A stretch of 34,947 nucleotides of DNA from Zoogloea sp. (lineage in GTDB: Bacteria > Pseudomonadota > Gammaproteobacteria > Burkholderiales > Rhodocyclaceae). Each line of letters starts with the position of its first letter. The first letter of the stretch is position 1. The notes beneath the pieces are model-generated. The model saw only the letters and a list, made by a program, of their open reading frames with translations, was not told the DNA's origin and searched no databases. The translations under genes were made by a program, and so were the position numbers. The stretch is from NCBI GenBank assembly GCA_009026175.1, contig WBTZ01000002.1, forward strand, positions 74,690 to 109,636. The letters are read 5' to 3'. Positions 20,901-27,060 of the stretch are shown here, in pieces.

Positions 20901-21978
20901 GGTTGCCCGCAGCGGCCGTTCCTGCGGCATTGGTGCCCAGGTAGTTGCCTTGAACGGTGACGTTGTCGGCGCCGGCGATGTCTATGGCGTCCTGGGTGAA
21001 GTTCTGGATCACCAGCCCTTTCACCGTGCTGCCACCAGCCCCTGCGTAGATTTCCAGTCCATCCTGGATGGTGCCGCCGCCATTGAGCACGATGGCTGGC
21101 TTGTTCCCGTTAGCGGCAAAGCTGTCGTCGGTGGTGGCGTCGATCACCACCGTGCCGCTGATGGTGGGCAGCGCCGAGGCCAGGCTGATGGTGTGGACGC
21201 CGGTGCCGGCGATGTTGAAATTGATCGAGTCCGTGCCACTGTTGGCGTTGGCATCGAGAATCGCCTGGCGCAGGGAGCCCGCTCCCGAGTCAGCCGTATT
21301 GCTCACCGTATAGATGTTGAGGAGTCCCTGCCAACTGGCCTGCTCGGTGGCAGAGACGGCACTCGCCACATCGATCTGCCCGCTGCGTACCTCCAACTGC
21401 CAGTCTCCACCGAGCAGGCTGCTGCCTGTCGGGTCGTCGCTGGCCGCCACATCAGCCCCCGTCAGTTGGGCCAGGCCATTGACCAGGTCTTGTCCGGTTT
21501 GGGTGGCACCCACATCACAGCCGTACAGCAACAGGTCGGCGTCCGGGGTCAGGGCGTTGCTCCACGCGGCAATCTCGCCGGCCCGCAGCAGCAGGGTCTG
21601 GCTGTCGAGCCGGGATGCGCCGAGCTGGGCGCTGCCGGCTTCACCGTGGCCGATGATGTGGATCGCCGAGACATCGCTGCGCCCTTGCAGGCTGCGCCCG
21701 ATCAGCCCGATGCTGTCCTCCGAGGCGTCCACCTGCACCACTTCGAGCGGCCGGCCGGCGGCCTGCTGTGCGGCAAAGTCATCGAGGAGTTGCTGGCGGT
21801 CCGGGCTGCGGCTGTCCACGAAAACCAGTTCGATGCCCTGGATGGCAGCAGGCGTCGCGTCCTGCACGTCCTGGCCGACATCGGCAACGGCCGCGGCCAC
21901 TCCGGCCGGCCCCGGGTCGGCGGAGTACAGGATGCGTTCCTCGAGGGTCTCCAGCAGCGGGCGGCGATTGGGCTTCAT
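8908..21978 (-). CDS. Giant surface/adhesin-like protein: DUF4347, beta-helix blocks, cadherin-like repeats, C-terminal membrane anchor
   Basis: 4356 residues, uninterrupted. There is no classical signal peptide; the N-terminus carries LETLEERILYSADP, resembling the LEPR-XLL sorting-type motif at the start of other giant bacterial proteins. A DUF4347 domain follows (about 48-215; IHIIGHGEAGSAQLG, LLLYGCDVGA). Residues about 224-2870 form five blocks of roughly 530 residues, each opening with a SLREAI-type motif and filled with NxIGG...GNVI beta-helix rungs, and closing with NSTANSYFRIEFFA. Two repeats with GNGTWQYS/GNGSWQFS come next (about 2880-3176), then seven cadherin-like repeats (about 3177-3903), cadherin/CSPG-like domains, a proline-rich linker, one membrane helix (about 4280-4306, IGTIWWAIRASGLAASLLM) and an acidic tail. 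It is probably a cell-surface adhesin or biofilm protein. Its start lies 8 bases after the adaptor gene and its stop overlaps the cyclase gene. Confidence 0.92.
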   Translation of the reverse strand: MKPNRRPLLETLEERILYSADPGPAGVAAAVADVGQDVQDATPAAIQGIELVFVDSRSPDRQQLLDDFAAQQAAGRPLEVVQVDASEDSIGLIGRSLQGRSDVSAIHIIGHGEAGSAQLGASRLDSQTLLLRAGEIAAWSNALTPDADLLLYGCDVGATQTGQDLVNGLAQLTGADVAASDDPTGSSLLGGDWQLEVRSGQIDVASAVSATEQASWQGLLNIYTVSNTADSGAGSLRQAILDANANSGTDSINFNIAGTGVHTISLASALPTISGTVVIDATTDDSFAANGNKPAIVLNGGGTIQDGLEIYAGAGGSTVKGLVIQNFTQDAIDIAGADNVTVQGNYLGTNAAGTAAAGNQNGVNIFNANGAVIGGGSAGQGNVMSGNSSFGVLVVGSSGGALIKGNTIGLNAAGTLAVGNGVAGVSLQSSGSSSTVTNNVISGNAYGLAISGSAGTGNNTVTGNIIGLNAAGTASRPNTVVGINIDNGSTNNIIGGTAGAAGNVIAGNAAGIWLSGAGTTGNQILGNAIGTNAGGTLVLGNNGDGVALRNGAHDNKIGGTAAGAGNIVANSGAGVTVSGATSVNNSILGNTMWSNGSLAIDLGVDGVTANDAGDVDAGPNGLQNYPVLTSAGIRGSQITLTGTLNSTANSYFRIEFFANSTASPSGNGEAQRYLGYANVSTDGSGNAAINAVLSASVTGGESVSATATVSDASFTTFGNTSELAANITAVQTQNTIVVDTAADVADGNTSSISTLMANKGADGKISLREAITAANNTANGTGGADLISFAIAGTGTHTISLASALPSLTDAVILDASSDDSFAANGNKPAIVLDGNNLNGNALTLNAGSGGSTIRGFVITNVQQVGIAINAGSNGNTIAGNYIGKLTAAGGEGTTTTGASGIGIYGSLNNVIGGAGVVDRNVISGTGTHAMYIDGGSGNRLVGNYFGSNASGTAAISTGNSEVYLLGGTTGNIIGSAAAGERNIFVGRGHGVYMTNVATGGNIIQGNWFGLGADGTTVLAKQYEGILISSGGSNNVIGGSAAGQGNVFAGSSDPAIGIDGASSGTVVKGNYIGTNATFSVNAGSAYGIHLSLGAHDNLIGGTAAGDGNVIANQTNSGVVLLSDAGANNAILGNRIYGNGGLGIDVGTLGVTTNDALDADTGANNLQNFPVLTLARTDGSGQLAVSGTLNSTANSYFRIEFFASPTADSSGYGEGQIYLGAANVATDSSGNASLSATLAVNVPVGYVISATATKSNNTYNTFTDTSEFAKNVVAISSIQATVTVDTTADTADGDTTSLSTLLANKGADGRISLREAILATEATANGSGGADVIRFNIGDPLVGGAHTIAPTSVLPGMWDQVVIDGRTEPDYAGSPVVVLDGVGAGPTANGLTLHGDGSEVHGLAVQRFAYGGLSVLGNKMRFTGNYIGTDVAGTVGMGGQDIGIYIAGTSNVIGGATAAERNVISGNNTGVTLYGSGNTVFGNYIGLNATGTAKTGASNTGVYIGGSNNVLGGVNAGEGNVIAGVTWGIDIGGGTGNSVRGNLIGLNAAGAAVVSNYGGILLSNTTNAVIGGSTAGAGNVVAGSTTYGIEITDSSSGAVVQGNAIGTDFAGSLNLGNTGCGIFVITSAHANTIGGAGAGQGNLIAFNGGDGIYVDPTAGIDNALLGNRIVNNGGLAVDLGADGVTGNDGLDADTGPNNLQNFPVLTSASTTGSLLSVTGTLNSTANSYFRIEFFANASADPSGYGEAQRYLGYANVTTDASGNATITAALAGSVTAGEFITATATVADAAFTTFGSTSELSANIAATATASTQNILYVDTTSDVSDGTTTSVSALLADKGADGRISLREAILATEATANGSGGADIIRFNIGDPLVSGAHTITLTSTLPSMWDRVVIDGRTEPDYAGSPVVVLDGSGIADPVWGLTLHADNSEVHGLVMQRFNQGALYVQGNNMLFTGNYIGTNAAGTVGMGGQDIGIIVSGTGNVIGGDSAAERNVISGNSTGLNIGGTGNTVQGNYIGLNAAGTASAGLSGLGMYIGGSNNVLGGVNAGEGNVIAGNSSWALSISGAGNTVLGNLIGVNAAGTAVVSNGGGIQLYNTTNSVIGGSTAGAGNVVAGSTTYGIQVYDSSTGTVVQGNAIGTNFAGTLDLGNASAGIYITTGAHANTIGGAGAGQGNLIAFNGGDGIYVDPTAGVDNALLGNRIVNNGGLAVDLGADGVTGNDGLDADTGPNDLQNFPVLTSASTTGSLLSVTGTLNSTANSYFRIEFFANASADPSGYGEAQRYLGYANVTTDASGDATITAALASSVTAGEFITATATVADAAFTTFGSTSEMAANVTATASPQNILYVDTTSDVSDGTTTSVSALLADKGADGRISLREAILATNATANGTGGVDIIRFNIAGMGTHTITLASILPTITDAVSIDASTDDSFAANGGRPAVAIDVNAHSGSGLTLGATADGSSIRGLAIRNYTNAAIYINPGSDGNTIVGNFLGGLDMGGNQIAVATSSSYTIYVGGANNRIGGRTAADRNVISSGTSGNYGVLIYGASANNNVVSGNYIGTDASGSTAFTTSMTSVSVQFGASGNVIGGPGAGEGNVIASAGNMPVYISSSGSGTVVQGNRIGVSSSGSLWAGSSNAIRVDSSAVRILDNWIGSGSSAIWLNAASGNVIQGNRIGTDLSGATNWGPSQYGILINGSNNLVGGSGAGQGNTVANSNQSGGAFDGIGVIGGTGNALLGNAIYGTRSASGALGLDLAANGVTANDSLDADTGVNDLQNFPVLAPAHRDGSGQLEISGTLNSTANSYFRIEFFANPTGHSSGYGEGQIYLGYANVATDASGNASFDTTFSVPVPAGYAFTATATGQNADFSVFSETSEFSAYVLENTAPTITQGATIGMGAIYPEDSASAGFLVGGVIAAVDWRDPDAGAVRGMALIGSTGNGTWQYSTDLLTWHDAGAVSDSNALLLGASSWLRYVGDGANAENPTIRFRAWDMTTGTASTNSAPSYGNPGTGGGTSAFSSQDANAFTVITGVNDAPVMTPAGPVLTGITEDQTSNGGQTVSSILGTSVSDVDNGALRGLALVATTAGNGSWQFSVDGGSSWSAAGAVNDGSALLLRAEDRIRFMPNGQNGTVASISYRAWDQSSGSAGTKADTSSNGGTSAFSSTTDTASLTVSDVNDAPVITSRVTVNVAENSTAVLTVTATDVDLPAQTLSYAITGGADASRFQIDANTGALSFIAAPDFEAPTDVGGNNVYDVTVQVSDSAGSTSSQAIAVTVTNVNDNAPVITSSATANVAENTTAVLTVTATDADIPAQTLSYSITGGADAAKFQIDANTGVLSFITAPDFEAPTDVGGNNVYDVTVQVSDSGGSTSSQAIAVTVTNVNDNAPVITSGATANVAENSTAVLTVTATDPDLPAQTLSYAITGGADAARFQIDANTGVLSFMAAPDFEAPTDVGGNNVYDVTVQVSDSGGSTSSQAIAVTVTNMNDNAPVITSSATANVAENSTAVLTVTATDADIPAQTLSYAITGGADASRFQIDANTGVLSFIAAPDFEAPTDVGSNNVYDVTVQVSDSGGSTSSQAIAVTVTNMNDNAPVITSSATANVAENTTAVLTVTATDADIPAQTLSYSITGGADAAKFQIDANTGVLSFITAPDFEAPTDVGGNNVYDVTVQVSDSGGSTSSQAIAVTVTNVNDNAPVITSSATANVAENTTAVLTVTATDADIPAQTLSYAITGGADAARFQIDANTGVLSFIAAPDFEAPTDVGGNNVYDVTVQVSDSGGSAASQAIAVTVTNVNDNAPVITSGATANVAENTTAVLTVTATDVDLPAQTLSYAITGGADAARFQIDANTGVLSFIAAPDFEAPGDADGDNLYEILVSVSDGGLSGTVSVMISVTDQSEMPVGRDGRVAAREDETYIFTPSDLGLGSAASQGVSVQVIALPQRGSLTLGGQAVAAGQWVKDADIAAGLLRFRSGQDENGEGYASFSFRLRNDASGVEGEGHALVIDVAPINDVPSLTTVRLEINQGGQTTVPADALRVQDVDTPLDLIRVSVEQVTNGHFAYSAAPGIPISEFGIADLDGGRVTFVHDNTGALPAVRIHAYDGQGSSPSVLMAVSYLPAVGPAPTSPPAQVLPSTPEPTPSQPAPQQPAQPGVTQPVAPPRATVPELVPESPDAQVKVIASEVNPVLTALLPVFEQPNSRSLLTMAIPRLEQAQIVLTLGNSPGGSLMEFLLAGETPVRSNTGGSADHGTIEPGHAQRAPDDSAYVDAQLALQAVKMTGFALSIGTIWWAIRASGLAASLLMTAPAWITFDPLPVLGPKGKDEPGWGEEADADEENVEEMFEDVDVRGRRS
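10270..12450 (-). repeat. Seven tandem 312-base repeats encoding cadherin-like domains
   Basis: Units begin (minus-strand direction) at 12450, 12141, 11829, 11517, 11205, 10893 and 10581. The spacing is 312 bases, exactly 104 codons, except for the first unit at 309. Each encodes NDNAPVITS, NVAENTTAVLTVTATD, FQIDANTGVLSF, DFEAPTDVGGNNVYDVTVQVSD and AIAVTVTNV, a pattern of calcium-binding cadherin-type domains. The middle units are almost identical at the DNA level; the last diverges in its second half (EAPGDADGDNLYEILVSVSD). The array is in frame and suited to expansion or contraction by recombination. Confidence 0.92.
13340..21310 (-). repeat. Five tandem ~1.6-kb blocks encoding beta-helix domains
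   Basis: The closing motif NSTANSYFRIEFF is encoded near 20040, 18410, 16810, 15210 and 13575, and the opening SLREAI or SLRQAI near 21262, 19680, 18045, 16445 and 14840, giving a period of about 1600-1635 bases. Blocks 3, 4 and 5 share DNA stretches that are almost identical, for example 14850-15480 against 16450-17080 (offset about 1600), whereas blocks 1 and 2 are more diverged. The pattern suggests recent tandem duplication or gene conversion within the gene. Confidence 0.85.
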
Positions 21979-21986
21979 GGCAGGGG

Positions 21987-22952
21987 TCAGCGCATTTTCG
22001 GAGGGGGATTCAGGCTGGCTTCCATACGCAGGCCATCGATGAGGCGTGCGTTCTTGCCACCTGCCGGCCTTGCGGGGGCGTCGTCAAAACTGATCCGGCA
22101 GCGCAGGCCCGCCGGCAGCCGATGATCCGGATTGGGCAGGCTGAGGCGCACCCTGAAGGTGTTGCTGGCCGCGTCGACGACCCGGTCCACCACCGACACC
22201 GTGGCGTCCAGTGGGACGGCCCCCGGCAGGTCCGGGCGGACTGTGGCCAGGTCACCGGCCCGGATCGTGCCGTAGCGCGCCGCAGGCACGATGACTTCGA
22301 CTCGCAGGGGATCTATCCGGGCGATGCGGAACAACGGCTTTTCCTCGACCCGTTCGCCGAGGGACAGATAGCGCTCCACCACGACACCGTCGAAGGGGCT
22401 GCGGATGCTGCGCAGCCCGACCTGAGCCTCGGCCACGCTCACCTCCCGGCCCCACACCCGTAGCTGCTCCCGGATCTGCAGCACCTTTTGCTCGGCCACC
22501 TGCAGATCGGCCCGGGCCTGGTCAAGGGCCTGATGGGCAATGAAGTTGCGGACCACCAGGTCCTCCGCCCGCCGCATCTTCTGCTGCGCCAGATCACGGC
22601 TCGCCTCCGCACTGCGCAGATCGGCTTCAGTCGCCGCGCGTGTCCTCGCCACGTCGGCGGTGGCCCGCTCCAGGTCACTGCGCAACTGGGCCAGCACCTG
22701 CCCCTTGCGGACGTAATCACCGCGTTCGGCACGCAGGCCATCCAGCACGCCGATGACCTGGCTGCCCAGGTCGGCCACCTTGTCTGGCTCGATCAGGCAA
22801 CCCAGCATGGCCTGGCCACTGCCCGCCGCCGAAGTCGTGGTCAAGGGTGCCGTTGCAGCAACCGGCCCAGCTGCCTCGGCCACTACCGCAGCGAAGGAAG
22901 CAGACAGTCCGGCCAGGGCCCAGCCCACGCAGTTCAATACATTTTTCTTCAT
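21987..22952 (-). CDS. HlyD/RND-type periplasmic adaptor (membrane fusion protein)
   Basis: About 321 residues from the ATG at 22952, preferred over an in-frame ATG at 22976 because GGGAGA lies eight bases upstream and translation then begins directly with a signal peptide (MKKNVLNCVGWALAGLSASF...AEA). The mature part has a split lipoyl/barrel-sandwich domain (SQVIGVLDGLRAERGDYVRKGQVLAQL and IRSPFDGVVVERYLSLGERV), a helical hairpin between them (about 90-160), and a beta-barrel with RIDPLRVEVIVPAARYGTI. Such adaptors bridge an inner-membrane pump to an outer-membrane channel, yet no RND pump or TolC gene is nearby. It sits directly upstream of the giant gene (8 bases) and 4 bases after the SecA-like gene, so a role in exporting or anchoring the giant protein is inferred. 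Confidence 0.88.
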   Translation of the reverse strand: MKKNVLNCVGWALAGLSASFAAVVAEAAGPVAATAPLTTTSAAGSGQAMLGCLIEPDKVADLGSQVIGVLDGLRAERGDYVRKGQVLAQLRSDLERATADVARTRAATEADLRSAEASRDLAQQKMRRAEDLVVRNFIAHQALDQARADLQVAEQKVLQIREQLRVWGREVSVAEAQVGLRSIRSPFDGVVVERYLSLGERVEEKPLFRIARIDPLRVEVIVPAARYGTIRAGDLATVRPDLPGAVPLDATVSVVDRVVDAASNTFRVRLSLPNPDHRLPAGLRCRISFDDAPARPAGGKNARLIDGLRMEASLNPPPKMR

Positions 22953-22956
22953 CAGA

Positions 22957-24900
22957 TCATTCTCCCGGCCCGCCAAAGGAAAGCCCCTGCTCCCACTCCG
23001 ACTCCGTTTGCAACAGGGCCTGGCGGATCCTTCGATCCGCCCGGGCCGTCGCCCATTGATTCAAGGCCAGCATCAGCTTCAATGCGGGCCCCGGCACCTT
23101 GAGGCGGCCGTCGGCATCCCGACCGTGCCCATGGACAAGTGCCCGGACCCACCTCTTGCCGGCCAGCGCCGGCATGTCGGCGGCCAGCCAGGTCTCCACG
23201 CTGCCCGGATCCCCCTGCCGGGCGCAGCGGCCTTCCAGTTGCCGGTCGATGCGGCGCGACCGGTTGAACTGGCAGCACAGCACATGCAGTCCCCCCGCCG
23301 CCGCAACCCCCGGCCCTAGCGGAATGTCGGTGCCACGCCCGGCCATGTTGGTTGCTACCGTGATCTGCCCCGCCTCACCCGCCAGGGCTACCCGTTCCGC
23401 CTCATCGGCATCTAAGTTCGCATTCAGCACCGCATGGGGGATCCCCGCTGCATCCAGGTGGCTGGACAGCGCCTGGGACTCGGCCACCGAGCTGGTCCCC
23501 ACCAGCACCGGACGCCCCTCGGCGCGCAGGGCCACGACCCGCCGGGCCACGGCGCGCCATAGCGCATCCTGGGTGACATACAGCCGGACTGCTTGATTTC
23601 GCCGCGCCAGCGGAAGCCGGGTCGGCACCCGGACGATGTCGAGGCCATACACCCGGTTCAGCTCGCGCCGCGCCTCGGCCAGGGTGCCGCTCATGCCGCA
23701 CAGGCGCAGGTAGCGCGGGAAGAAGCGCTGGTAGGTGATGCGTGCCAGGGTTTCGGTGTCAGGCGATGGCCGGCAGCCTTCCTTCAGTTCGATCAGGCCA
23801 TGCAGGCCCCGGGACCAGATCCGGCCGGGAGCCCTGCGGCCGGTGTTCTCATCGATGATGTCCACCCGGTCGTCCCGCACCACGTAGTGCACATCCCGGC
23901 GATAGACGTGCTCGGCAAGCAGGGCCAGTCTCACCGCCTCCTCCCGCAGCCGCGGCGAGCGCCAGCGGCCTCCGAGTCCGGACGCCCTGTCGTCAAGCGT
24001 CCGGCGTCCTGGCGGAGTCAGCTCGACACTGAAGCTCGGCTGATCGATCTGGAAATCCGCCCCGACCCGCAGCGCCGCGGCGAGTGTCCGCGCCTGCCAC
24101 AGGAAGGCCCGGGAACCGCTATCCGAGACAGTGCGGGACAGGATCAGCGGCATCATGGCCTCGTCAACCAACAGGCTGTCCGCCTCGTCGAGCACGGCCA
24201 TGCTCAGACCGGGGATCAGGGCCGGCTGCGTGCGTTCGCCACCCAGCCCCGCTGCCCGCCGCTGCAGATCGTTCCTCACAAAGCCCCGCCGCTGCCCATC
24301 GCGCAGATAGTCGAAGACCAGCTCGCGGGCAGTGACGTAGCACACCGGCGCCGAGTAGGCCTGTCTGCGTCCGGCCTCATCCATGCCTCCCGTGACACTG
24401 GCAACCCTCAGCCCCAGCGCAGAGTAGAAAGGCGCCAAGGCCTCGGTGTCACGGGCCACCAGGTAATCATTGACCGTGAGGACGTGGACCGGCAGTCCCG
24501 CCAGCGCGCTCACCGCCGCCACCAGCGCCGCCGCCAGGGTCTTGCCTTCGCCGGTGGCCATTTCGGCCAGGCGCCTGTCGAGCATGACCAAGGCGGCGAG
24601 CAGCTGGGTGTCGTAGATATCCACCCCAAGGCTCCGCCTGGCGGCCTCTGCGGCGGCGGCCAGCGCCTCCACCAGTGGAGTGCCACGCAGTCCCTCACGC
24701 GCCAGCGGGCCACGGACCGCCGCGAGCGCCGCACGGAAGTCATCATCACCGCGCTGCCGCCAGCTCGACATCGCCACACGGGTCTGCGCCAGCTGGCGCC
24801 GATAGGGTGCACGCCGCCAGACACGGGCGGCGGCAGGCGGCTCCAGGCGCTCCGGACAGGCCCCCCATAGCAGGCCGGGCATCGACAGGTTCAGGTCCAT
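22957..24900 (-). CDS. Short SecA-like preprotein translocase ATPase
   Basis: About 647 residues from the ATG at 24900, chosen because GAGG lies six bases upstream. An ATG at 24912 would overlap the upstream stop as ATGA and one at 24963 is also in frame. SecA motor motifs are clear: MATGEGKT (Walker A, about 114-121), VNDYLVARD, FDYLRD, LDEADSLLVDEAMMPLIL (Walker B, DEAD at 238-241 where SecA usually has DEVD), DENTGRRAPGRIWSRGLHGLIELKEG, CGMSGTLAEA, NMAGRGTD (about 517-524) and RQLEGRCARQGDPGS. Housekeeping SecA is about 900 residues; the helical scaffold/wing region and the zinc-binding tail are missing here after the second motor domain. It is probably a specialised motor for the giant protein in the same operon. 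That partnership is inferred. Confidence 0.88.
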   Translation of the reverse strand: MDLNLSMPGLLWGACPERLEPPAAARVWRRAPYRRQLAQTRVAMSSWRQRGDDDFRAALAAVRGPLAREGLRGTPLVEALAAAAEAARRSLGVDIYDTQLLAALVMLDRRLAEMATGEGKTLAAALVAAVSALAGLPVHVLTVNDYLVARDTEALAPFYSALGLRVASVTGGMDEAGRRQAYSAPVCYVTARELVFDYLRDGQRRGFVRNDLQRRAAGLGGERTQPALIPGLSMAVLDEADSLLVDEAMMPLILSRTVSDSGSRAFLWQARTLAAALRVGADFQIDQPSFSVELTPPGRRTLDDRASGLGGRWRSPRLREEAVRLALLAEHVYRRDVHYVVRDDRVDIIDENTGRRAPGRIWSRGLHGLIELKEGCRPSPDTETLARITYQRFFPRYLRLCGMSGTLAEARRELNRVYGLDIVRVPTRLPLARRNQAVRLYVTQDALWRAVARRVVALRAEGRPVLVGTSSVAESQALSSHLDAAGIPHAVLNANLDADEAERVALAGEAGQITVATNMAGRGTDIPLGPGVAAAGGLHVLCCQFNRSRRIDRQLEGRCARQGDPGSVETWLAADMPALAGKRWVRALVHGHGRDADGRLKVPGPALKLMLALNQWATARADRRIRQALLQTESEWEQGLSFGGPGE

Positions 24901-24908
24901 GCTTCGCC

Positions 24909-27059
24909 TCATGTGGCAGGATTGAAATGGCGCAGGAAGACCTGCCTGAGCTGGCGCCCCCATTGGATCGCCAGTGGCGTCCAGCCGTGGTCGAAGCGGA
25001 CCCAGACGCGTCCGCCGGCCATCTCGCGGACCTGGCCATCCACCTGCAGGTCGAAGACGAAGACGGGCCGTGGTGTCCTGAGATGATCGCGGTCGGCCGG
25101 ATCGGTTGCGAAAGGACCACCTGCAAAGTCGGCCAGGGCGGCGTCGGGCAGCCTCTCAGTTGCCGCTGGCACCGCACGCAGCAGTCTGGCGGGCCAGTCC
25201 TCGCCGGGTGCATCGGCAAAGCGCACGCTTGCCTCGCGGGTCGCATCCCGTACCAGGGCTGCGGTGTCCTGCTCCACGGCCACCCGCACGATCACCGCCT
25301 GACCGGTCAGTACATGTCCAAGCAGGGTGCCGCGGGGCGCGAAGCCGCCCTCCATGTCGGCCTGCCGGGGCATGGCCAGGCGCCCGCTCACCCCGGCCGC
25401 CACCGTCAGCTGGCCCTGCAATTCGCGCACACGCTCAAGCTGCACACCAACCCGCTGGATGCCGGCTTCAATATCGCGAACCTTCACGGGGTCCCGCTGC
25501 ATGGCCGCGTGGAGGTCCGCTTGCAGTCCTTCGAGCTGACTGGCCAGGCCAAGTGCGTCGGCGTCGAGACGCGGGTCGTGCAGGGTGAGCACCATTTGGC
25601 CAGCCTCCACCGCGGCACCGTGGGGGGCACCATAAGCCGTGATGAAGCCGTCCGTCCCGGCGCGGATGCGCGCCTGCTCCGGAATCCACACAACACCCCG
25701 GGCCACGGTGGCAAAGGGCAAGGGCAGGCCCACGACCAGCGTGACCCCTGCCAAGGTCAGCGCTGTGGCGGCCCGCAAGGCCTTCCGTCGTTCCGCATCG
25801 GGCAGGTGCATCTGCAGGAGGTCCCGCCAGAAACCCAGTACCGGTGTGCCCACCAGGGCGAAAGCCAGTCCACAGCCAGCCAGCAGCCCGAGCACCATGG
25901 AGAGGCTGCCCGCCCAGCCGACAATGGCGACAGACAGGCCGACGCGGTACAGCCACGACGCCGGCGCGTAGGCGACCAGCCAGGGCACCTCGCCCCTGCC
26001 GGGCTCGGGCGACGCAACATGCTTGAGCCCCAGCAAGCGGCTGTGCACCAGGTAACGCCAGTAGGCCCGGCTGCGCTGCGCCAGGTTGGGCAGATCGAAG
26101 GCATCGCACATGACGTGATAACCATCGAAGCGCAACAGGGGATTGCCATTGAAGAGCAGGCTCGAGCTGCCGCCGATGACGGCCACGGCCAGGGCCAGGT
26201 CGCGAACCAGACCCGGCTGCACGGCCGCCCAGACCATCAGCGCCAGTGCCGTCAGGGCGAGCTCCACGATGATCCCGGCGGCACTGACGACCATGCGCTG
26301 ACCGGCACGGGGCATGCCTGATGCGGCCGAGGCGTCCACGTAGGGCGCCGGCGTGAGGAGCAACAGGCTGATCCCCATCTGGTGGACCTCGCCGTCGAAA
26401 CGCCGCACCGCAAGGCCATGGGCCAGTTCGTGCAGGGCCTTGATCGGCGGATAGAGCAGCCAGGCCAGCAGCAGGAAGTGCGGCGTACCCAGCCAGGTTT
26501 GGCCCGCCGCCAGCAGTTCGTCCCGGTGCATGGCGGCCACCAGCCCGCCGGCCAGCAAAAACAGCAGCCAGGCCAGCAGGCTCTGCCAGGAAAACAGGAT
26601 GTAGCGCCAGCGGTCGAAACGCTTTAGGAAGGCTCCCGGGTCGCCCAGCCGGACCCGGAATGCCAGCGGATTGATCCCCTGGCGCCGCCGCTGCCGCCGC
26701 TCCTTGTCACTGCGCTGGAAGATCGCCGCCACATCGGGCGTCATCTCGCTCTGGATCAGGCCGCGCTGGTTGAGCTGCACCAGCAGCCGGACGATCTCGT
26801 CCTGGGTCAGCGCCGTTTCCGGGGACTCGTTCAACAAGGCATCGGCCACGGCCTGGACGCTGCAGCCACCGTCGCAGCGGCCAACGAAGGCATAGGCAGC
26901 GGTATTGAGGCGATGGTAGCGGCCACTGACGGGATCGGCGATCACGTGCCAGACCTCACCCCGGTAGATCTGCCTGGAAATGCTCACATGGGCGCGCAAC
27001 CTGGGATGCAGGCCCGCGACGCGATACCAGTGAGGGCTGAAGGCACCGATGTCCGTCAT
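24909..27059 (-). CDS. PqqD-like / M50 site-2-type protease / HlyD fusion membrane protein
   Basis: 716 residues with three parts. Residues about 33-105 resemble a PqqD-like peptide-recognition domain (VWHVIADPVSGRYHRLNTAAY, then a small helical part ending LNQRGLIQSE). Residues about 150-450 form a multi-spanning M50 metalloprotease domain with HELAH (210-214) and NPLLRFDGYH (306-315; D312 the likely third zinc ligand). After the last membrane segment, residues about 455-716 are HlyD-like: GVVWIPEQARIRAGTDGFITAYGAPHGAAVEAGQ, a helical hairpin, and RGTLLGHVLTGQAVIVRVAVEQ. All expected catalytic residues are present. It follows the GAF-HlyD gene by one base and precedes the SecA-like gene. It could recognise, process or gate the giant protein; the substrate is not known. 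Confidence 0.88.
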   Translation of the reverse strand: MTDIGAFSPHWYRVAGLHPRLRAHVSISRQIYRGEVWHVIADPVSGRYHRLNTAAYAFVGRCDGGCSVQAVADALLNESPETALTQDEIVRLLVQLNQRGLIQSEMTPDVAAIFQRSDKERRQRRRQGINPLAFRVRLGDPGAFLKRFDRWRYILFSWQSLLAWLLFLLAGGLVAAMHRDELLAAGQTWLGTPHFLLLAWLLYPPIKALHELAHGLAVRRFDGEVHQMGISLLLLTPAPYVDASAASGMPRAGQRMVVSAAGIIVELALTALALMVWAAVQPGLVRDLALAVAVIGGSSSLLFNGNPLLRFDGYHVMCDAFDLPNLAQRSRAYWRYLVHSRLLGLKHVASPEPGRGEVPWLVAYAPASWLYRVGLSVAIVGWAGSLSMVLGLLAGCGLAFALVGTPVLGFWRDLLQMHLPDAERRKALRAATALTLAGVTLVVGLPLPFATVARGVVWIPEQARIRAGTDGFITAYGAPHGAAVEAGQMVLTLHDPRLDADALGLASQLEGLQADLHAAMQRDPVKVRDIEAGIQRVGVQLERVRELQGQLTVAAGVSGRLAMPRQADMEGGFAPRGTLLGHVLTGQAVIVRVAVEQDTAALVRDATREASVRFADAPGEDWPARLLRAVPAATERLPDAALADFAGGPFATDPADRDHLRTPRPVFVFDLQVDGQVREMAGGRVWVRFDHGWTPLAIQWGRQLRQVFLRHFNPAT

Positions 27060-27060
27060 C

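Noticed and set aside
22797-22813. Lipobox-like MLGC in the periplasmic adaptor
   Set aside because: It lies about 50 residues from the start, well after the predicted signal peptide cleavage, too far in to be a lipoprotein signal.
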